Shown here piece after piece: positions 26,097-35,170 of a stretch of 64,000 nt of DNA. Location: NCBI RefSeq assembly GCF_003386205.1, contig NZ_QRDY01000004.1, positions 248,001 through 312,000 of the forward strand, given 5' to 3'. Position 1 is the stretch's first letter. Every line of letters starts with the position of its first letter. The position numbers and the translations under genes were made by a program. The stretch comes from Cohnella lupini. Its GTDB lineage: Bacteria > Bacillota > Bacilli > Paenibacillales > Paenibacillaceae. A model generated the notes under the pieces. That model had not been told where the DNA came from and did not search any database. It saw only the letters and a program-made list of their open reading frames with translations.

Positions 26097-26945
26097 TCAC
26101 CCTTTTACGCCGCCTAACGCGATTCCGTCTATAACGCTTCTCTGCCCTATGATGAACACGACGAGCAACGGCACGATAGCGGACACCGCGGCGGCCATGA
26201 TCAACGAGTAGAATTCGCCGCTCATGGACGTGAACTTCTGCATCGCAAGCGGAATCGTATACAGCTTATCCGTGCGCAGGAAAATAAGGGGATTCTGATA
26301 ATCGTTCCATGTCCAGATGAACCTCAGAATCGCATAGGTGGCCACGGCCGGCTTCACAAGCGGCATCGCGATGGACCAGAACGCGCGGAAATGTCCCGCC
26401 CCGTCGATTTTCGCCGACTCGATGTATTCCTGATGGATTCCCATGAAGAATTGCCGCAGCATGAACGTCCCCAGTACGCTGAAGCTCCCGATAATGATAA
26501 GCCCGAAAAGGCTGTCGAACAAACCGATGTTTCGATAGAGGATGAATTGGGGAACGAGTATCGCCTGATTCGGCACCATGTAAGTAGCGAGAACGATGAC
26601 GAACAGGTAGCCGCTTGCTTTGAAGCGTACTTTGGAGAAGCCGTAAGCGGCCAAGCTGGCCGTCGCGCAGGAGATCAAGGTCGTAATGACGCCGACTTTG
26701 ATCGAATTCAAGTAATAGACGTAGAACGGATAATCGCCGAACCAGACCTCTTTGTAGTTGGCGATCGCGTTCCATTGCTTGGGAATCCATTGAATCGGAT
26801 AGACGAACACGTCGTTCTCTATTTTGAAGGAGGTCACGAGCATCCAGAAGAACGGAAGCAGGAACAGAATACTTAGGGCGAATAGGACGGCCGTAACGAC
26901 GAGCTTGCGCCAGTCCAGTCTAGACAATTGTTCGGGCATGTTCAT
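26097..26945 (-). CDS. Carbohydrate ABC transporter permease (MalG type)
   Basis: A 282-residue permease with six predicted membrane helices. The EAA loop EYIESAKIDGAGHFRAFW sits near residues 180-200, and the C-terminus ends GIALGGVKG, typical of MalG-type subunits. Starts 16 bases after the stop of the MalF-type gene. Works with that subunit and the downstream lipoprotein to import the oligosaccharide cut by the heparinase-like lyase. Confidence 0.93.
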   Translation of the reverse strand: MNMPEQLSRLDWRKLVVTAVLFALSILFLLPFFWMLVTSFKIENDVFVYPIQWIPKQWNAIANYKEVWFGDYPFYVYYLNSIKVGVITTLISCATASLAAYGFSKVRFKASGYLFVIVLATYMVPNQAILVPQFILYRNIGLFDSLFGLIIIGSFSVLGTFMLRQFFMGIHQEYIESAKIDGAGHFRAFWSIAMPLVKPAVATYAILRFIWTWNDYQNPLIFLRTDKLYTIPLAMQKFTSMSGEFYSLIMAAAVSAIVPLLVVFIIGQRSVIDGIALGGVKG

Positions 26946-26961
26946 CTCTCCATCCGTCCCA

Positions 26962-27906
26962 TTAATAATTAACCCATTTTTTCTGCGCGATCCATTGGCC
27001 TGCCGTGATGAGCAGAACGAACAGGAACAGAACGACCGCCACCGACGACGAGTAACCGATCTTCAGGTTGTTGAACGCTTGATCGTATAGATACCAGACC
27101 ATCAGGCTTGTCGAACCGATAGGCCCGCCCTGGGTCATGACCGCGATGATGTCGAATACTTTGAACGAAGAGATAATGCCCGTGACGAGCAGGAAAAAAG
27201 AAGTCGGCGATAGCAAGGGAAACGTTATTCGGGCGAACTTGACCCACGCGTTAGCCCCGTCGATATCCGCGGCCTCGTACAAATCGCGGGGGATGGATTG
27301 GAGGCCGGCGATATAAATAATCAGGTTAAAGCCGATCGATACCCATACCGTGATCATGATAATGGAGGTAAGGGCGAATTTCGGATCGGCGATCCACATG
27401 GGAGGATTGTCTATTCCGATCGCCTTCAGCATTTCGTTGATCGGTCCGTACGAAGGTTGGAACAGCACCTGCCACACGATCGCGACCGCCACGATGCTGG
27501 AGATATACGGCATGAAGTATGCGACTTTGAAAAATCCCTTCCAATACACGTACCGGTCGATCAGAATCGCCAGCACCATCGATACGATCATATAGGCGGG
27601 GACGGCCAACAGGAACACCAAGTTGTTCCTGACCGAACGGGTGAACGCGGGATCGTCCAACAGCTTGGAGAAATTATCGAAGCCGATCCAATGTATCCCG
27701 TTCCAGCCTTGCACGAAGTTCCAATCCGCGAAGCTAAGCGCGAGCGTGGCCAGGATCGGAAGCAGCACGAGTATCGTCACTCCGATCAGCATCGGGCTCA
27801 CGAACAGCCAGCCGGCCATCGTCTCGTTATTCCGGATCGTAAGTCGTTTGCCTCGCTTCGGCTCGGCGATTAGCGGCGTTGCGGCCGGTTGTTCCATCAC
27901 GGACAC
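26962..27906 (-). CDS. Carbohydrate ABC transporter permease (MalF/UgpA type)
   Basis: A 314-residue permease with six membrane helices and the EAA loop DLYEAADIDGANAWVKF near residues 212-228. A proline-rich cytoplasmic N-terminus precedes the first helix. It is the first gene of the uptake operon; a perfect TATAAT on the minus strand lies 33 bases upstream of the ATG. Confidence 0.93.
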   Translation of the reverse strand: MSVMEQPAATPLIAEPKRGKRLTIRNNETMAGWLFVSPMLIGVTILVLLPILATLALSFADWNFVQGWNGIHWIGFDNFSKLLDDPAFTRSVRNNLVFLLAVPAYMIVSMVLAILIDRYVYWKGFFKVAYFMPYISSIVAVAIVWQVLFQPSYGPINEMLKAIGIDNPPMWIADPKFALTSIIMITVWVSIGFNLIIYIAGLQSIPRDLYEAADIDGANAWVKFARITFPLLSPTSFFLLVTGIISSFKVFDIIAVMTQGGPIGSTSLMVWYLYDQAFNNLKIGYSSSVAVVLFLFVLLITAGQWIAQKKWVNY

Positions 27907-27938
27907 CTCAATCTACTAGGTAATCGATAGCTGTTTTC

Positions 27939-27977
27939 ATTATAGAAAAAAATACCTCCTCGATTTGACGGTATTTT
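27939..27977 (-). promoter_or_regulatory. Promoter of the polysaccharide-uptake operon with flanking palindrome
   Basis: The -10 box TATAAT (27944-27939 on the minus strand) has no consensus -35. Instead, the inverted repeat AAAATACC-N13-GGTATTTT (27949-27977) covers the -35 region, a plausible site for the YesN-type activator of this operon. Confidence 0.5.
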
Positions 27978-28118
27978 GATCTCGTACGCCATTAATTTTA
28001 CTTTCTGAACTCTCCCCTTCTATTCCTGCCCGCTTTCTACGACAAAACCATTGCCCTTTCACCGTCGATACGTTGTAATAGGGTTAGAAGTATACGACAT
28101 AGAAACGGGGAAGCGCGT

Positions 28119-29132
28119 ATGAATAGAAAATGGACATTTGTCTTGGCGGCCGGCTTAATGGTAGCCGTATTCTCACGCTCGGATAATGTCGTTTCGGCAG
28201 CACCCGAGCATTCTACCGGCATTCCTAACTTATTGATCGACGATCAACCCGTTCCGTTCATGAAGAATCATCAGGCCATTGTACGCAATAATCGGGTGTA
28301 TGTCCCGATCGGCGTCTTCGAACACCCGTCCATACAAGCCAACGTCTGGGTGCACCCGAACGAAGAAGAATACACGGGCAGCTTAATCAATCATAAGGTC
28401 CAGTTGACCTTCGACACGACGCGAACCTCCTTTTCCTACTCCGATAATGAAACCGATAACCATAAGACTACGATCGCGAGCTGGAACGGCGCGACTCCCT
28501 TCGTTCACGAAAAGGAGCTTATGGTCCCGCTCAGAGCAATCGCGGAGAAGCTAGGCATTCAAGTGAAATGGAATAATAAAACGAGCGTTGCCTCATTAAC
28601 CACGGACGCCGAATATCGCGAACAATTGGATACCGTAGAGGAATGGGAAGATTTACTGGGGGAACAACCGATAGAGGAAGACGATGTATCCGGGGAAGCC
28701 ATTACCGAGCCTGAATTGTCCGCATATTTCGAAGACAATGACCTAGCGATCTCCGATTATGAGATCGTATCCAGGTATGCGGCCGTCGCCCTGGAAATCG
28801 ATGAATCCGAATCATCGGTTTTTACGGTCGAAAGACGGAAGAACGGTCAACTCGGTTGGGATATCTCCATTAAAACCGGAGCGAACGAAGAAGGCTTTTC
28901 TGTGCACCGTACGAACGGATTCGTCAGCGTCGCGGTTTATGACGAAACCTTGAAACAAGAGGTTGAATATGGCGTAGTTACCTTTTTCTACGGAAAGGGA
29001 GAGTCCAAGACGGAGAAAATTTATTTCGAAGGGAATTCGGGCTTCCTGGTCAAAATTCCGGACAGTCAAGTGACGGGTACTGTCAGGCTTTACGGCAAGG
29101 ACGGCTCCATATACGAAGATACCTTCTGGTAA
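28119..29132 (+). CDS. Secreted stalk-domain protein (copper amine oxidase N-terminal-like)
   Basis: A 337-residue exported protein. Residues 1-28 form a signal peptide (cleavage likely after VVSAA). Residues about 38-165 form the stalk domain common in Paenibacillus surface proteins: a first half LLIDDQPVPF…RVYVPIGVF and second half ELMVPLRAIAEKLGIQVKW. A Glu-rich linker near 180-205 leads to a C-terminal domain I do not recognise. It stands alone and ends at a strong terminator. Role unknown; such proteins are cell-surface or matrix components. Confidence 0.8.
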   Translation: MNRKWTFVLAAGLMVAVFSRSDNVVSAAPEHSTGIPNLLIDDQPVPFMKNHQAIVRNNRVYVPIGVFEHPSIQANVWVHPNEEEYTGSLINHKVQLTFDTTRTSFSYSDNETDNHKTTIASWNGATPFVHEKELMVPLRAIAEKLGIQVKWNNKTSVASLTTDAEYREQLDTVEEWEDLLGEQPIEEDDVSGEAITEPELSAYFEDNDLAISDYEIVSRYAAVALEIDESESSVFTVERRKNGQLGWDISIKTGANEEGFSVHRTNGFVSVAVYDETLKQEVEYGVVTFFYGKGESKTEKIYFEGNSGFLVKIPDSQVTGTVRLYGKDGSIYEDTFW

Positions 29133-29134
29133 GA

Positions 29135-29174
29135 AAATAGAGGTAAACCGCGGCGATGCGGTTTACCTCTATTT
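29135..29174 (+). terminator. Terminator of the stalk-domain gene
   Basis: A 17-bp perfect stem, AAATAGAGGTAAACCGC with its complement, around the loop GGCGAT; the arm end supplies the T-rich tail. It starts three bases after the stop codon. Confidence 0.85.
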
Positions 29175-29340
29175 ATGTTATTACGTAGGTGCCCACTGTT
29201 CCGTACACTTCCAGATAAAAATCGTGTCTGGCAGTGCCATTTGACTCAAAGCCTTATAAAGGAAAAACGCGCGACGATGTGCGATATGCCCAACATTTAA
29301 AATCTGCTATTAAGTGTCGTAGCAAAGGTTGTGATTCTAG

Positions 29341-29540
29341 GTAAGTAGGATGGTAATCATCGTTATTCAAGCTAATGAGCCATATTGGAGGCAAAGTAGG
29401 TTGAAGAACATCGCTATTGCTCGAATATTCGGAAGAAATACGTTAAATTTAGATCAATAGCGATAATAAACATCCTTATCCAGCTTATATCTTGATCATG
29501 CATTAAAATTACATTGATTTACATCGCTATTGGATATTCT
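29341..29540. repeat. Dispersed ~195-bp element, copy 1
   Basis: Aligns over its whole length, same orientation, with 62340-62536 (for example ATGAGCCAT.TTGGA, AGAACATC.CTATT, CAATAGC.AT, ACATCGCTATTGGATA). Internally it repeats a module AAGTAGGATG…ATCATCGTTATT twice directly and once inverted (AATAGCGATAATAAACATCC). No coding potential. The 29175-29340 part of this gap holds nothing I recognise. Confidence 0.75.
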
Positions 29541-29591
29541 ACCAAAGTGAGCTTCCTTTTACAGACCTAAATAGCTATCTCTATTTTTCTG

Positions 29592-30017
29592 CTATTCCCC
29601 GAATTCCCAAGCCGGATTCCACACGACTTCCCACAGATGTCCGTCCGGATCCATGAAGTGGCCGGAATAACCGCCCCAGAAGGCGTCATGCGCCGGATCC
29701 GTGATCGTTGCCCCGGCATTCTTGGCAATCTCCATAACCCTGTCGACTTCTTCCTTGCTTTCTACGTTGTGGCCGATCGTGATCTCCGTCGAGCTCGGAG
29801 CCGTCAGCGACACCTTAGTCTCATAAGCGAGATCTACCCGCTTCCAGATCGCAAGCTTCACCCCGGCTTGCAAATCAAAGAAAGCGACGGCTCCATGCTC
29901 GAATTCCGTTCCGATGATTCCTTCCGTCGGCAAACCCAATCCGTCCCGGTAAAATTTCAAGGAGCGTTCCAGATCGTCCACTCCCAGCGTAAGAACCGTA
30001 ATCCTCGGCTTCATCAT
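29592..30017 (-). CDS. VOC family (glyoxalase-fold) protein
   Basis: A 141-residue protein with two beta-alpha-beta-beta-beta modules (ITVLTLGVDDLERSLKFYRD; GYSGHFMDPDGHLWEVVWNP). The GHFMDPDGHLWE segment supplies His and Glu metal ligands of the fold. I choose ATG 30017, nine bases after GGAGGAGG; the upstream extension to 30134 overlaps the AraC gene and lacks its own site. Members act as dioxygenases, isomerases or resistance proteins; the specific role is unknown. It follows the AraC gene by 100 bases on the same strand. Confidence 0.83.
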   Translation of the reverse strand: MMKPRITVLTLGVDDLERSLKFYRDGLGLPTEGIIGTEFEHGAVAFFDLQAGVKLAIWKRVDLAYETKVSLTAPSSTEITIGHNVESKEEVDRVMEIAKNAGATITDPAHDAFWGGYSGHFMDPDGHLWEVVWNPAWEFGE

Positions 30018-30117
30018 ATCTCTCGTCCTCCTCCATCCCGGAACGCGGATCGCGTTCCTCTCTCCATAGAATCGCCTTTTTCCGTCTATAAGGATTGTAT
30101 AAAACGGACAAGTTAGC

Positions 30118-30951
30118 CTATTCCATCGAAGCATTCTTGAACACTTGCAGCGGAGTCAAACCGTAATAGCGCTTGAAAGCATGAATGAGATGAGGTTGGT
30201 CCGAGTACCCGTATCGGAGAGCGTCGGCAGCATATCCCCTTCGGTTGTTGCCTTCCTTAAGCTCCCTCAACGTATTTTGAAATCGTATGATCCCCGACAA
30301 TTCCTTAGGACTTAACCCCAACTCCCGCAAAAAAATTCTTCGTACGTTCCTTTCGCTGTATCCGAGCTTCTCGGCAAGAGATCGCGCGGGCAGCATTCCG
30401 CGACCCTCGTACAAATAGCGCATTCCCGTCAGCAGTATTCCGTCCGATCCGATATCGATCCGCGACAAGCGTTCCAATAACCTGCGTTCGACTTTGTCGA
30501 TGACTCGCGATATCCCGCCATGGACCGAGCTCATTTCTTCCGCCAGTTCTACGCCTTCCCGACCCCATATCCGATCGAGCGAAACGGAATAGCCGGTCAA
30601 TTCGGAAACGGGAATTCCTATGAAATACCGCGCGGTATCCGCATACAAGCGAATGCCGAATAAGGATTGGTCTGTCGTAAAGTTAAGCGTTGCGAATTCC
30701 GTCATCAATCCAACCGCGAAGGCTCTATCGAAGACGAAACCTGCGCCCAGGTCAAAAATAATATCCACGCAGCCATCAGGCAAAATCCGATGCAGCTTAT
30801 CCCCTCGGGAAGCGCGAAATTCGACGGTCCAATAACAAGCGACATAATCCTCTAGTCTCCTGTCCGGAGCGAATTCCCGATACTTATAATCAACGTTTTG
30901 CCCCTCTTCGCTCAACGCGGGAGCTTGGTAAGGAATATATTTTCTCATCAT
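30118..30951 (-). CDS. AraC family regulator with DUF6597-like sensor
   Basis: A 278-residue regulator. The first 160 residues form a sensor of the DUF6597 kind (ILPDGCVDIIFDLG), and the C-terminal 100 residues the AraC DNA-binding domain (ARSLAEKLGYSERNVRRIF; YGYSDQPHLIHAFKRYYG). ATG 30951 has GGTGGAGG about 12 bases upstream; the frame extends further to 30987 without a better site. It probably regulates the VOC gene downstream. Confidence 0.83.
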   Translation of the reverse strand: MMRKYIPYQAPALSEEGQNVDYKYREFAPDRRLEDYVACYWTVEFRASRGDKLHRILPDGCVDIIFDLGAGFVFDRAFAVGLMTEFATLNFTTDQSLFGIRLYADTARYFIGIPVSELTGYSVSLDRIWGREGVELAEEMSSVHGGISRVIDKVERRLLERLSRIDIGSDGILLTGMRYLYEGRGMLPARSLAEKLGYSERNVRRIFLRELGLSPKELSGIIRFQNTLRELKEGNNRRGYAADALRYGYSDQPHLIHAFKRYYGLTPLQVFKNASME

Positions 30952-31078
30952 GACTAATTCGTGCCTCCACCTACGAACGCCTTCCAAGTTTATGATTTAT
31001 TTAAGATTCTCTTTATGGTTTCCTAAACTCGTCCCGCTATCATAGAAAACATCAAGAAGTTCAAGGAGATGGTATTCT

Positions 31079-32134
31079 GTGAAAAAGCTTACGGTAGGCG
31101 TGTTGTTCGGCGGCTGTTCGACGGAGCACGAGGTATCCCTTTCTTCCGCGGCCGCAGTTGTTAACCATTTGAATAGAGATAAATACGACATCGTCATGAT
31201 CGGAATCACCAGAGACGGCAGATGGTATAGATTTTTCGGCGAAGCCGATGACATTCAACGCGACCGGTGGAGCTTGAATCCAAGCTGCGTCCCCGTCGTT
31301 CTTTCGCCTAATCGGGCGATGAAAGGCCTTGTCGAACTGATCGGCACGGAGTTCCGATTCACCCCGCTGGACGTGGTTTTCCCCGTACTGCACGGCAAGA
31401 ACGGGGAAGACGGCACGATGCAGGGACTTCTCGAGCTTGCGGGCATACCGTTCGTAGGTTGCGATACGCTATCATCCGCCGCGTGCATGGACAAGGCGGT
31501 CGCCAAAACGTTAGTCTCGGCTGCAGGCATTGCCATTCCCGCTTCCGTCACGCTAAACGCCGAAAGCTCTCTCGAGGACATGCTCGCCGCGGAAGAGCTC
31601 GGCTATCCGCTTTACGTCAAGCCGGCAAGATCAGGCTCCTCCATTGGCATCTCTAAAGCATACGACAGGCAGGAGCTGGTGGACGGAATCCGGAATGCCC
31701 TGCTACATGATTCCAAAATCGTGATCGAGCAGCATGTCGTAGGCGTCGAGTTAGGTTGCGCCGTGCTCGGCGACGCTATCCCGGAAATCGGAGCGATAGA
31801 CGAAATCGAGCTTACCGGGGAGTTCTTCGACAACGTCGAGAAATATTCCCTGAACACCGCGACTATCCATCTGCCCGCCCGGATCAGCGCAAGGAAAGCC
31901 GAGGAGGTCAAAGAAATGGCACTAGAGATCTATCGGGCTCTAGGCTGCGCCGGATTCGCCAGAGTCGATCTGTTCTTGTCGGCGGACGGAAAGCTGCTCT
32001 TCAACGAAGTGAACACGATTCCCGGCTTCACGGCCAAGAGCCGGTATCCTAACATGATGCGGGCGGCGGGAATCGAATTCCCCGAGCTGTTGGATCGGTT
32101 AATCGCATCCGCCGATAGGGAGGTGCGGGCATGA
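31079..32134 (+). CDS. D-Ala–D-X ligase resembling VanC/VanG D-Ala:D-Ser ligases
   Basis: A 351-residue ATP-grasp ligase that joins D-Ala to a second D-amino acid for peptidoglycan precursors. Seen are STEHEVSLSSA (14-24, with the Glu that binds the first D-Ala), VKPARSGSSIGIS (180-192), an omega loop with EKY (254-256) rather than the VanA/VanB depsipeptide type, and NEVNTIPGFTAKSRYPNMM (309-327). SRYPNMM is what I remember of VanC/E/G-type D-Ser ligases; housekeeping enzymes more often have other residues there. GTG 31079 has AAGGAG ten bases upstream. Its stop overlaps the next start as ATGA. D-Ser use is inferred mainly from the partner genes. Confidence 0.8.
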   Translation: MKKLTVGVLFGGCSTEHEVSLSSAAAVVNHLNRDKYDIVMIGITRDGRWYRFFGEADDIQRDRWSLNPSCVPVVLSPNRAMKGLVELIGTEFRFTPLDVVFPVLHGKNGEDGTMQGLLELAGIPFVGCDTLSSAACMDKAVAKTLVSAAGIAIPASVTLNAESSLEDMLAAEELGYPLYVKPARSGSSIGISKAYDRQELVDGIRNALLHDSKIVIEQHVVGVELGCAVLGDAIPEIGAIDEIELTGEFFDNVEKYSLNTATIHLPARISARKAEEVKEMALEIYRALGCAGFARVDLFLSADGKLLFNEVNTIPGFTAKSRYPNMMRAAGIEFPELLDRLIASADREVRA

Positions 32135-32979
32135 CGCAATGGTCGATACGAGAAGAAGCGCCGCCCGCCGGCAAAGATTACGTATCCGTTTCTCTTGAAA
32201 AAGATCAATTATACGATGGCCCTCTCGTTTTGGTTAATCGCGACCATCCCGTGAGAACGCTCGCGCGGAATATCGTCGCCCTGCCATCGGGAATTCTCCA
32301 AGCTTCGAACCAAGAGGAGCCGATTATTTCGCTGGAGGCGACCTGCCTCGCCCAGCTCTCTTCATTAATTCGCGCGTGCCGAGCCTCGACGAAAATCGCG
32401 GTCGTCAGCGGGTATCGATCGCTGGCATCCCAGAAGAGACTTTACGAGAATTCCCTGCGCGACAACGGAGAAGCCTTCACGGAAAGCTACGTAGCGCTTC
32501 CCGGCGCCAGCGAGCACCAAACGGGACTTGCGGTAGACGTAGGTATATACGACGGCGAATTGGATTACATTCGGCCTTCCTTCCCCGATCAAGGCGCCGC
32601 GGCGATCTTCAAGCGCCTTGCCGCGAAATTCGGCTTCATCCAACGTTATTCGGATAATAAAACCCATCTCACGGGCATCGCCGCAGAGCTATGGCACTTC
32701 CGTTATGTCGGCTCGCCTCATGCGGAACTGATGGAACGGGAAGGGCTCTGTCTCGAGGAATATACGGATTTCGTTCGGCAATATGCCTATGGCGGCAAGC
32801 ATCTGTATATCGAGACCAACGAGACGCTTAGCGAGATCTATTTCGCCGAAGCTTCGGCTCCCTCTGTTTATGTGCCCGTACCGTCGGCCCGCGGGGAAAG
32901 CTGGCAGCTCTCCGGCAACAACGGCGACGGTTACGTCGTAACGGCCGCTTATCCGAAGGCAGGCTCGCGCCATGGCTAA
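32131..32979 (+). CDS. VanXY-type D,D-peptidase/carboxypeptidase (M15B)
   Basis: A 282-residue zinc peptidase. Motifs: SGYRSLASQKRLY (93-105), SEHQTGLAVDVG with His129 and Asp136, and ELWHFRY with catalytic Glu186 and His189. No signal peptide or membrane anchor is visible, which fits cytoplasmic VanXY enzymes that remove D-Ala-D-Ala precursors and differs from anchored VanY. About 80 extra C-terminal residues form a beta-rich tail absent from VanXY of enterococci as I remember it. It overlaps the ligase by four bases and the racemase by eight, so the three products are made in step. Confidence 0.82.
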   Translation: MTQWSIREEAPPAGKDYVSVSLEKDQLYDGPLVLVNRDHPVRTLARNIVALPSGILQASNQEEPIISLEATCLAQLSSLIRACRASTKIAVVSGYRSLASQKRLYENSLRDNGEAFTESYVALPGASEHQTGLAVDVGIYDGELDYIRPSFPDQGAAAIFKRLAAKFGFIQRYSDNKTHLTGIAAELWHFRYVGSPHAELMEREGLCLEEYTDFVRQYAYGGKHLYIETNETLSEIYFAEASAPSVYVPVPSARGESWQLSGNNGDGYVVTAAYPKAGSRHG

Positions 32980-34177
32980 ATCGACCTTATTCGGATTGTA
33001 CGCGCTCAACGCGGCCATCGCATCGATCGGTATAAAGACGAGCAGGAAAACGGACAAGCACCGGGCTTGGGCAGAGATCAACCTGGACAATCTGGACCAT
33101 AATTTATCGGAGCTTCGTCGCGTGCTGCCTTCCGCCACGAGCATCATGGCTGTCGTCAAGGCGGATGCCTACGGCCATGGCGCGGTTCGGGTCGCGAAGC
33201 GTTTGTACGCGGGGGGAGTTCGTTTTTTCGCGGTAGCGGAGATCGAGGAAGCGGCGGCTCTGCGCAAGAAAGGCGTCAAAGGAGATATCCTCATCCTCGG
33301 CTATACGCCATCCGATCGTCTTGAAGACCTCATCCGCTTCAATCTTACGCAGACGGTAACGAACGCCGAGGATGCGGAGCGGCTGCAAGCTTTCGGAAAG
33401 AAGCTCAAGGTGCATATCAAGATCGATACGGGAATGAACAGGCTAGGCGAGCCGTGGAGTCACGAGGAAAGAATTCTATCCATGTACCGTCATAGCCATT
33501 TGATCGTACTCGGCACCTACAGTCATCTCGCGGTCGCCGACAGTCTCGAACCCGACGACGTCTCCTTTACCAGAACTCAGACCAAGAGGTTTAACGATCT
33601 CGTCGAGCGGATCCGGGACGCCGGACTGCCTACCGGACGGCTTCATCTGCAGAGCAGCTACGGAATACTTAATCATTCCGGATTGACCGCCGATCTGGCG
33701 CGCCCCGGTATCGCGCTTTATGGCCTGCTGTCCAACGATCGCGACCGGGTTCTCGCGGATGTGGAGCTTCGACCGGTTCTATCGTTGAAAGCAAGCGTGA
33801 CTAGGGTAGCGATGGTCCGGGCCGGGGAATCGGTCGGTTACGGTAGAAGCTTCGTCGCATCCCGCGACACCAAGATTGCCTCCGTGTCGATCGGCTATGC
33901 CGACGGCGTTCCAAGAGTCCTGTCGGAAAACGGCGGCTGCGTGCTCATACGCGGTCGGAGGGCGAAAATCATCGGTAAAATCAGCATGGATCAAATCACG
34001 GTGGATATCACGAGCTTAACGGACGTCGAGCCGGGCGACACGGTTACGCTGATCGGTCAAGACGGCGACAATAGCATCTCGGCAGGCGAGATCGGCAGGC
34101 TCGCCGGCACGATCACTAACGACGTCCTGTGTTCCATCGGATCCAGGGTTTCCAGGGAGACGATATCTCTTCATTGA
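32972..34177 (+). CDS. VanT-like serine/alanine racemase without the membrane domain
   Basis: A 401-residue PLP racemase of the alanine racemase fold. The PLP lysine is Lys63 (VVKADAYGHG); SIGYADGVPRV carries the conserved Tyr-loop. Aligning the C-terminus TNDVLCSIGSR with the NYEVPCTISYR of Geobacillus alanine racemase puts Asn383 at the Tyr354 position; as I recall, the same Tyr-to-Asn change marks VanT serine racemases. KHRAWAEINLDNLDHNL also resembles the linker after the VanT membrane domain, but here only about 30 residues with one short hydrophobic stretch precede it. L-Ser to D-Ser conversion for the upstream ligase is the expected role. Confidence 0.8.
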   Translation: MAKSTLFGLYALNAAIASIGIKTSRKTDKHRAWAEINLDNLDHNLSELRRVLPSATSIMAVVKADAYGHGAVRVAKRLYAGGVRFFAVAEIEEAAALRKKGVKGDILILGYTPSDRLEDLIRFNLTQTVTNAEDAERLQAFGKKLKVHIKIDTGMNRLGEPWSHEERILSMYRHSHLIVLGTYSHLAVADSLEPDDVSFTRTQTKRFNDLVERIRDAGLPTGRLHLQSSYGILNHSGLTADLARPGIALYGLLSNDRDRVLADVELRPVLSLKASVTRVAMVRAGESVGYGRSFVASRDTKIASVSIGYADGVPRVLSENGGCVLIRGRRAKIIGKISMDQITVDITSLTDVEPGDTVTLIGQDGDNSISAGEIGRLAGTITNDVLCSIGSRVSRETISLH

Positions 34178-34279
34178 GGTAAGCATTCAAGTTACAAATT
34201 GTTTGCAAGTTGGTGACGTTCCCGAGATATCAGAAGTTTATAACTAAAGAGTAGCCTCGAAGCTATTAAACTATCTGAT

Positions 34280-35137
34280 ATGAAGGAGGTCATTCCCGTC
34301 CGCAGGAAGCATAGGAAGCGAATCAGACTCGCCCGATTTGTCGTCTTGCTGCTCTTCATTCTAATCATCAGCGGAACGATCGTCGCGTTCGGAGATAACT
34401 TTTCCAATCGGGAAGGCTCGGCCATCTCTCCGAGAACTGTCGGATCCGAGAATACTCAAAGCTCGATCGGCCCGGAACCGTCGCCGTCCTCCGATCAAAC
34501 GGTAACGCCAAGCCATAATAAAATATTTTATAACGGAACTTCCGAAGGCAAGAAAGTGGCTTTGACCTTCGATGACGGTCCCGATACGATAGCGACTCCG
34601 AAAATTTTGGACATTTTGAAAGAGAACGGCATTAAGGCTACCTTCTTCATCGTCGGAACCCAAGCGGAAGCTCACCCGGACATGGTCCGTCGTATCGAGG
34701 AGGAAGGCCATGCGATCGGTAATCATTCCTGGTCGCATCCCCATTTCGACAAAATGACGAAGGAAGAAGCGTTGCAACAAATAGACGACGTGCAAGAGCA
34801 ACTGAAATCTATCATAGGTTACTCCCCTTCCATGGTCCGACCTCCCTATGGAGCTCTGACCAAAGACGAAGAAAAGGCCATTCATGAAAAAGGACTGGAT
34901 ATCGTGAATTGGTCCGTCGATACGATGGATTGGTCCGGCGCGTCGGCCAAGAAAATCATGGAGCTTGTCCATGAAGAGCTTTACCCCGGAGGCATTATCT
35001 TGCAGCATTGCTTCGGCGGCAAAGATCATCTATCCAATACGATAGAAGCACTAGAGCAAATGATCCCCGAGCTGCAAGAACAAGGATATACGTTCGTTTC
35101 CGTACCCGAGCTGTTGGGCATACCGGACAAGCTCTAG
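34280..35137 (+). CDS. Membrane-anchored polysaccharide deacetylase (PgdA-like)
   Basis: A 285-residue NodB-type deacetylase. A basic N-terminus and one helix (residues about 18-37) anchor it, then a Ser/Pro-rich linker and the catalytic domain with TFDDGPD (96-102; Asp98/Asp99) and the metal His149/His153 in GNHSWSHPH, RPPYGA and IILQHC. It should remove N-acetyl groups from peptidoglycan, giving lysozyme tolerance. Odd start: AAGGAGG falls just after ATG 34280 inside the frame and no standard start codon follows at the right distance, so the true start is uncertain. It lies 102 bases after the racemase with no terminator seen. Confidence 0.85.
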   Translation: MKEVIPVRRKHRKRIRLARFVVLLLFILIISGTIVAFGDNFSNREGSAISPRTVGSENTQSSIGPEPSPSSDQTVTPSHNKIFYNGTSEGKKVALTFDDGPDTIATPKILDILKENGIKATFFIVGTQAEAHPDMVRRIEEEGHAIGNHSWSHPHFDKMTKEEALQQIDDVQEQLKSIIGYSPSMVRPPYGALTKDEEKAIHEKGLDIVNWSVDTMDWSGASAKKIMELVHEELYPGGIILQHCFGGKDHLSNTIEALEQMIPELQEQGYTFVSVPELLGIPDKL

Positions 35138-35170
35138 ACTCGATTAAACATGAAAGGAGGCATTCCGGCG

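Noticed and set aside
31079..32134. VanA/VanB-type D-Ala-D-Lac ligase
   Set aside because: The omega loop carries EKY and PARI rather than the VanA-type sequence, and no VanH-type lactate dehydrogenase gene is adjacent.
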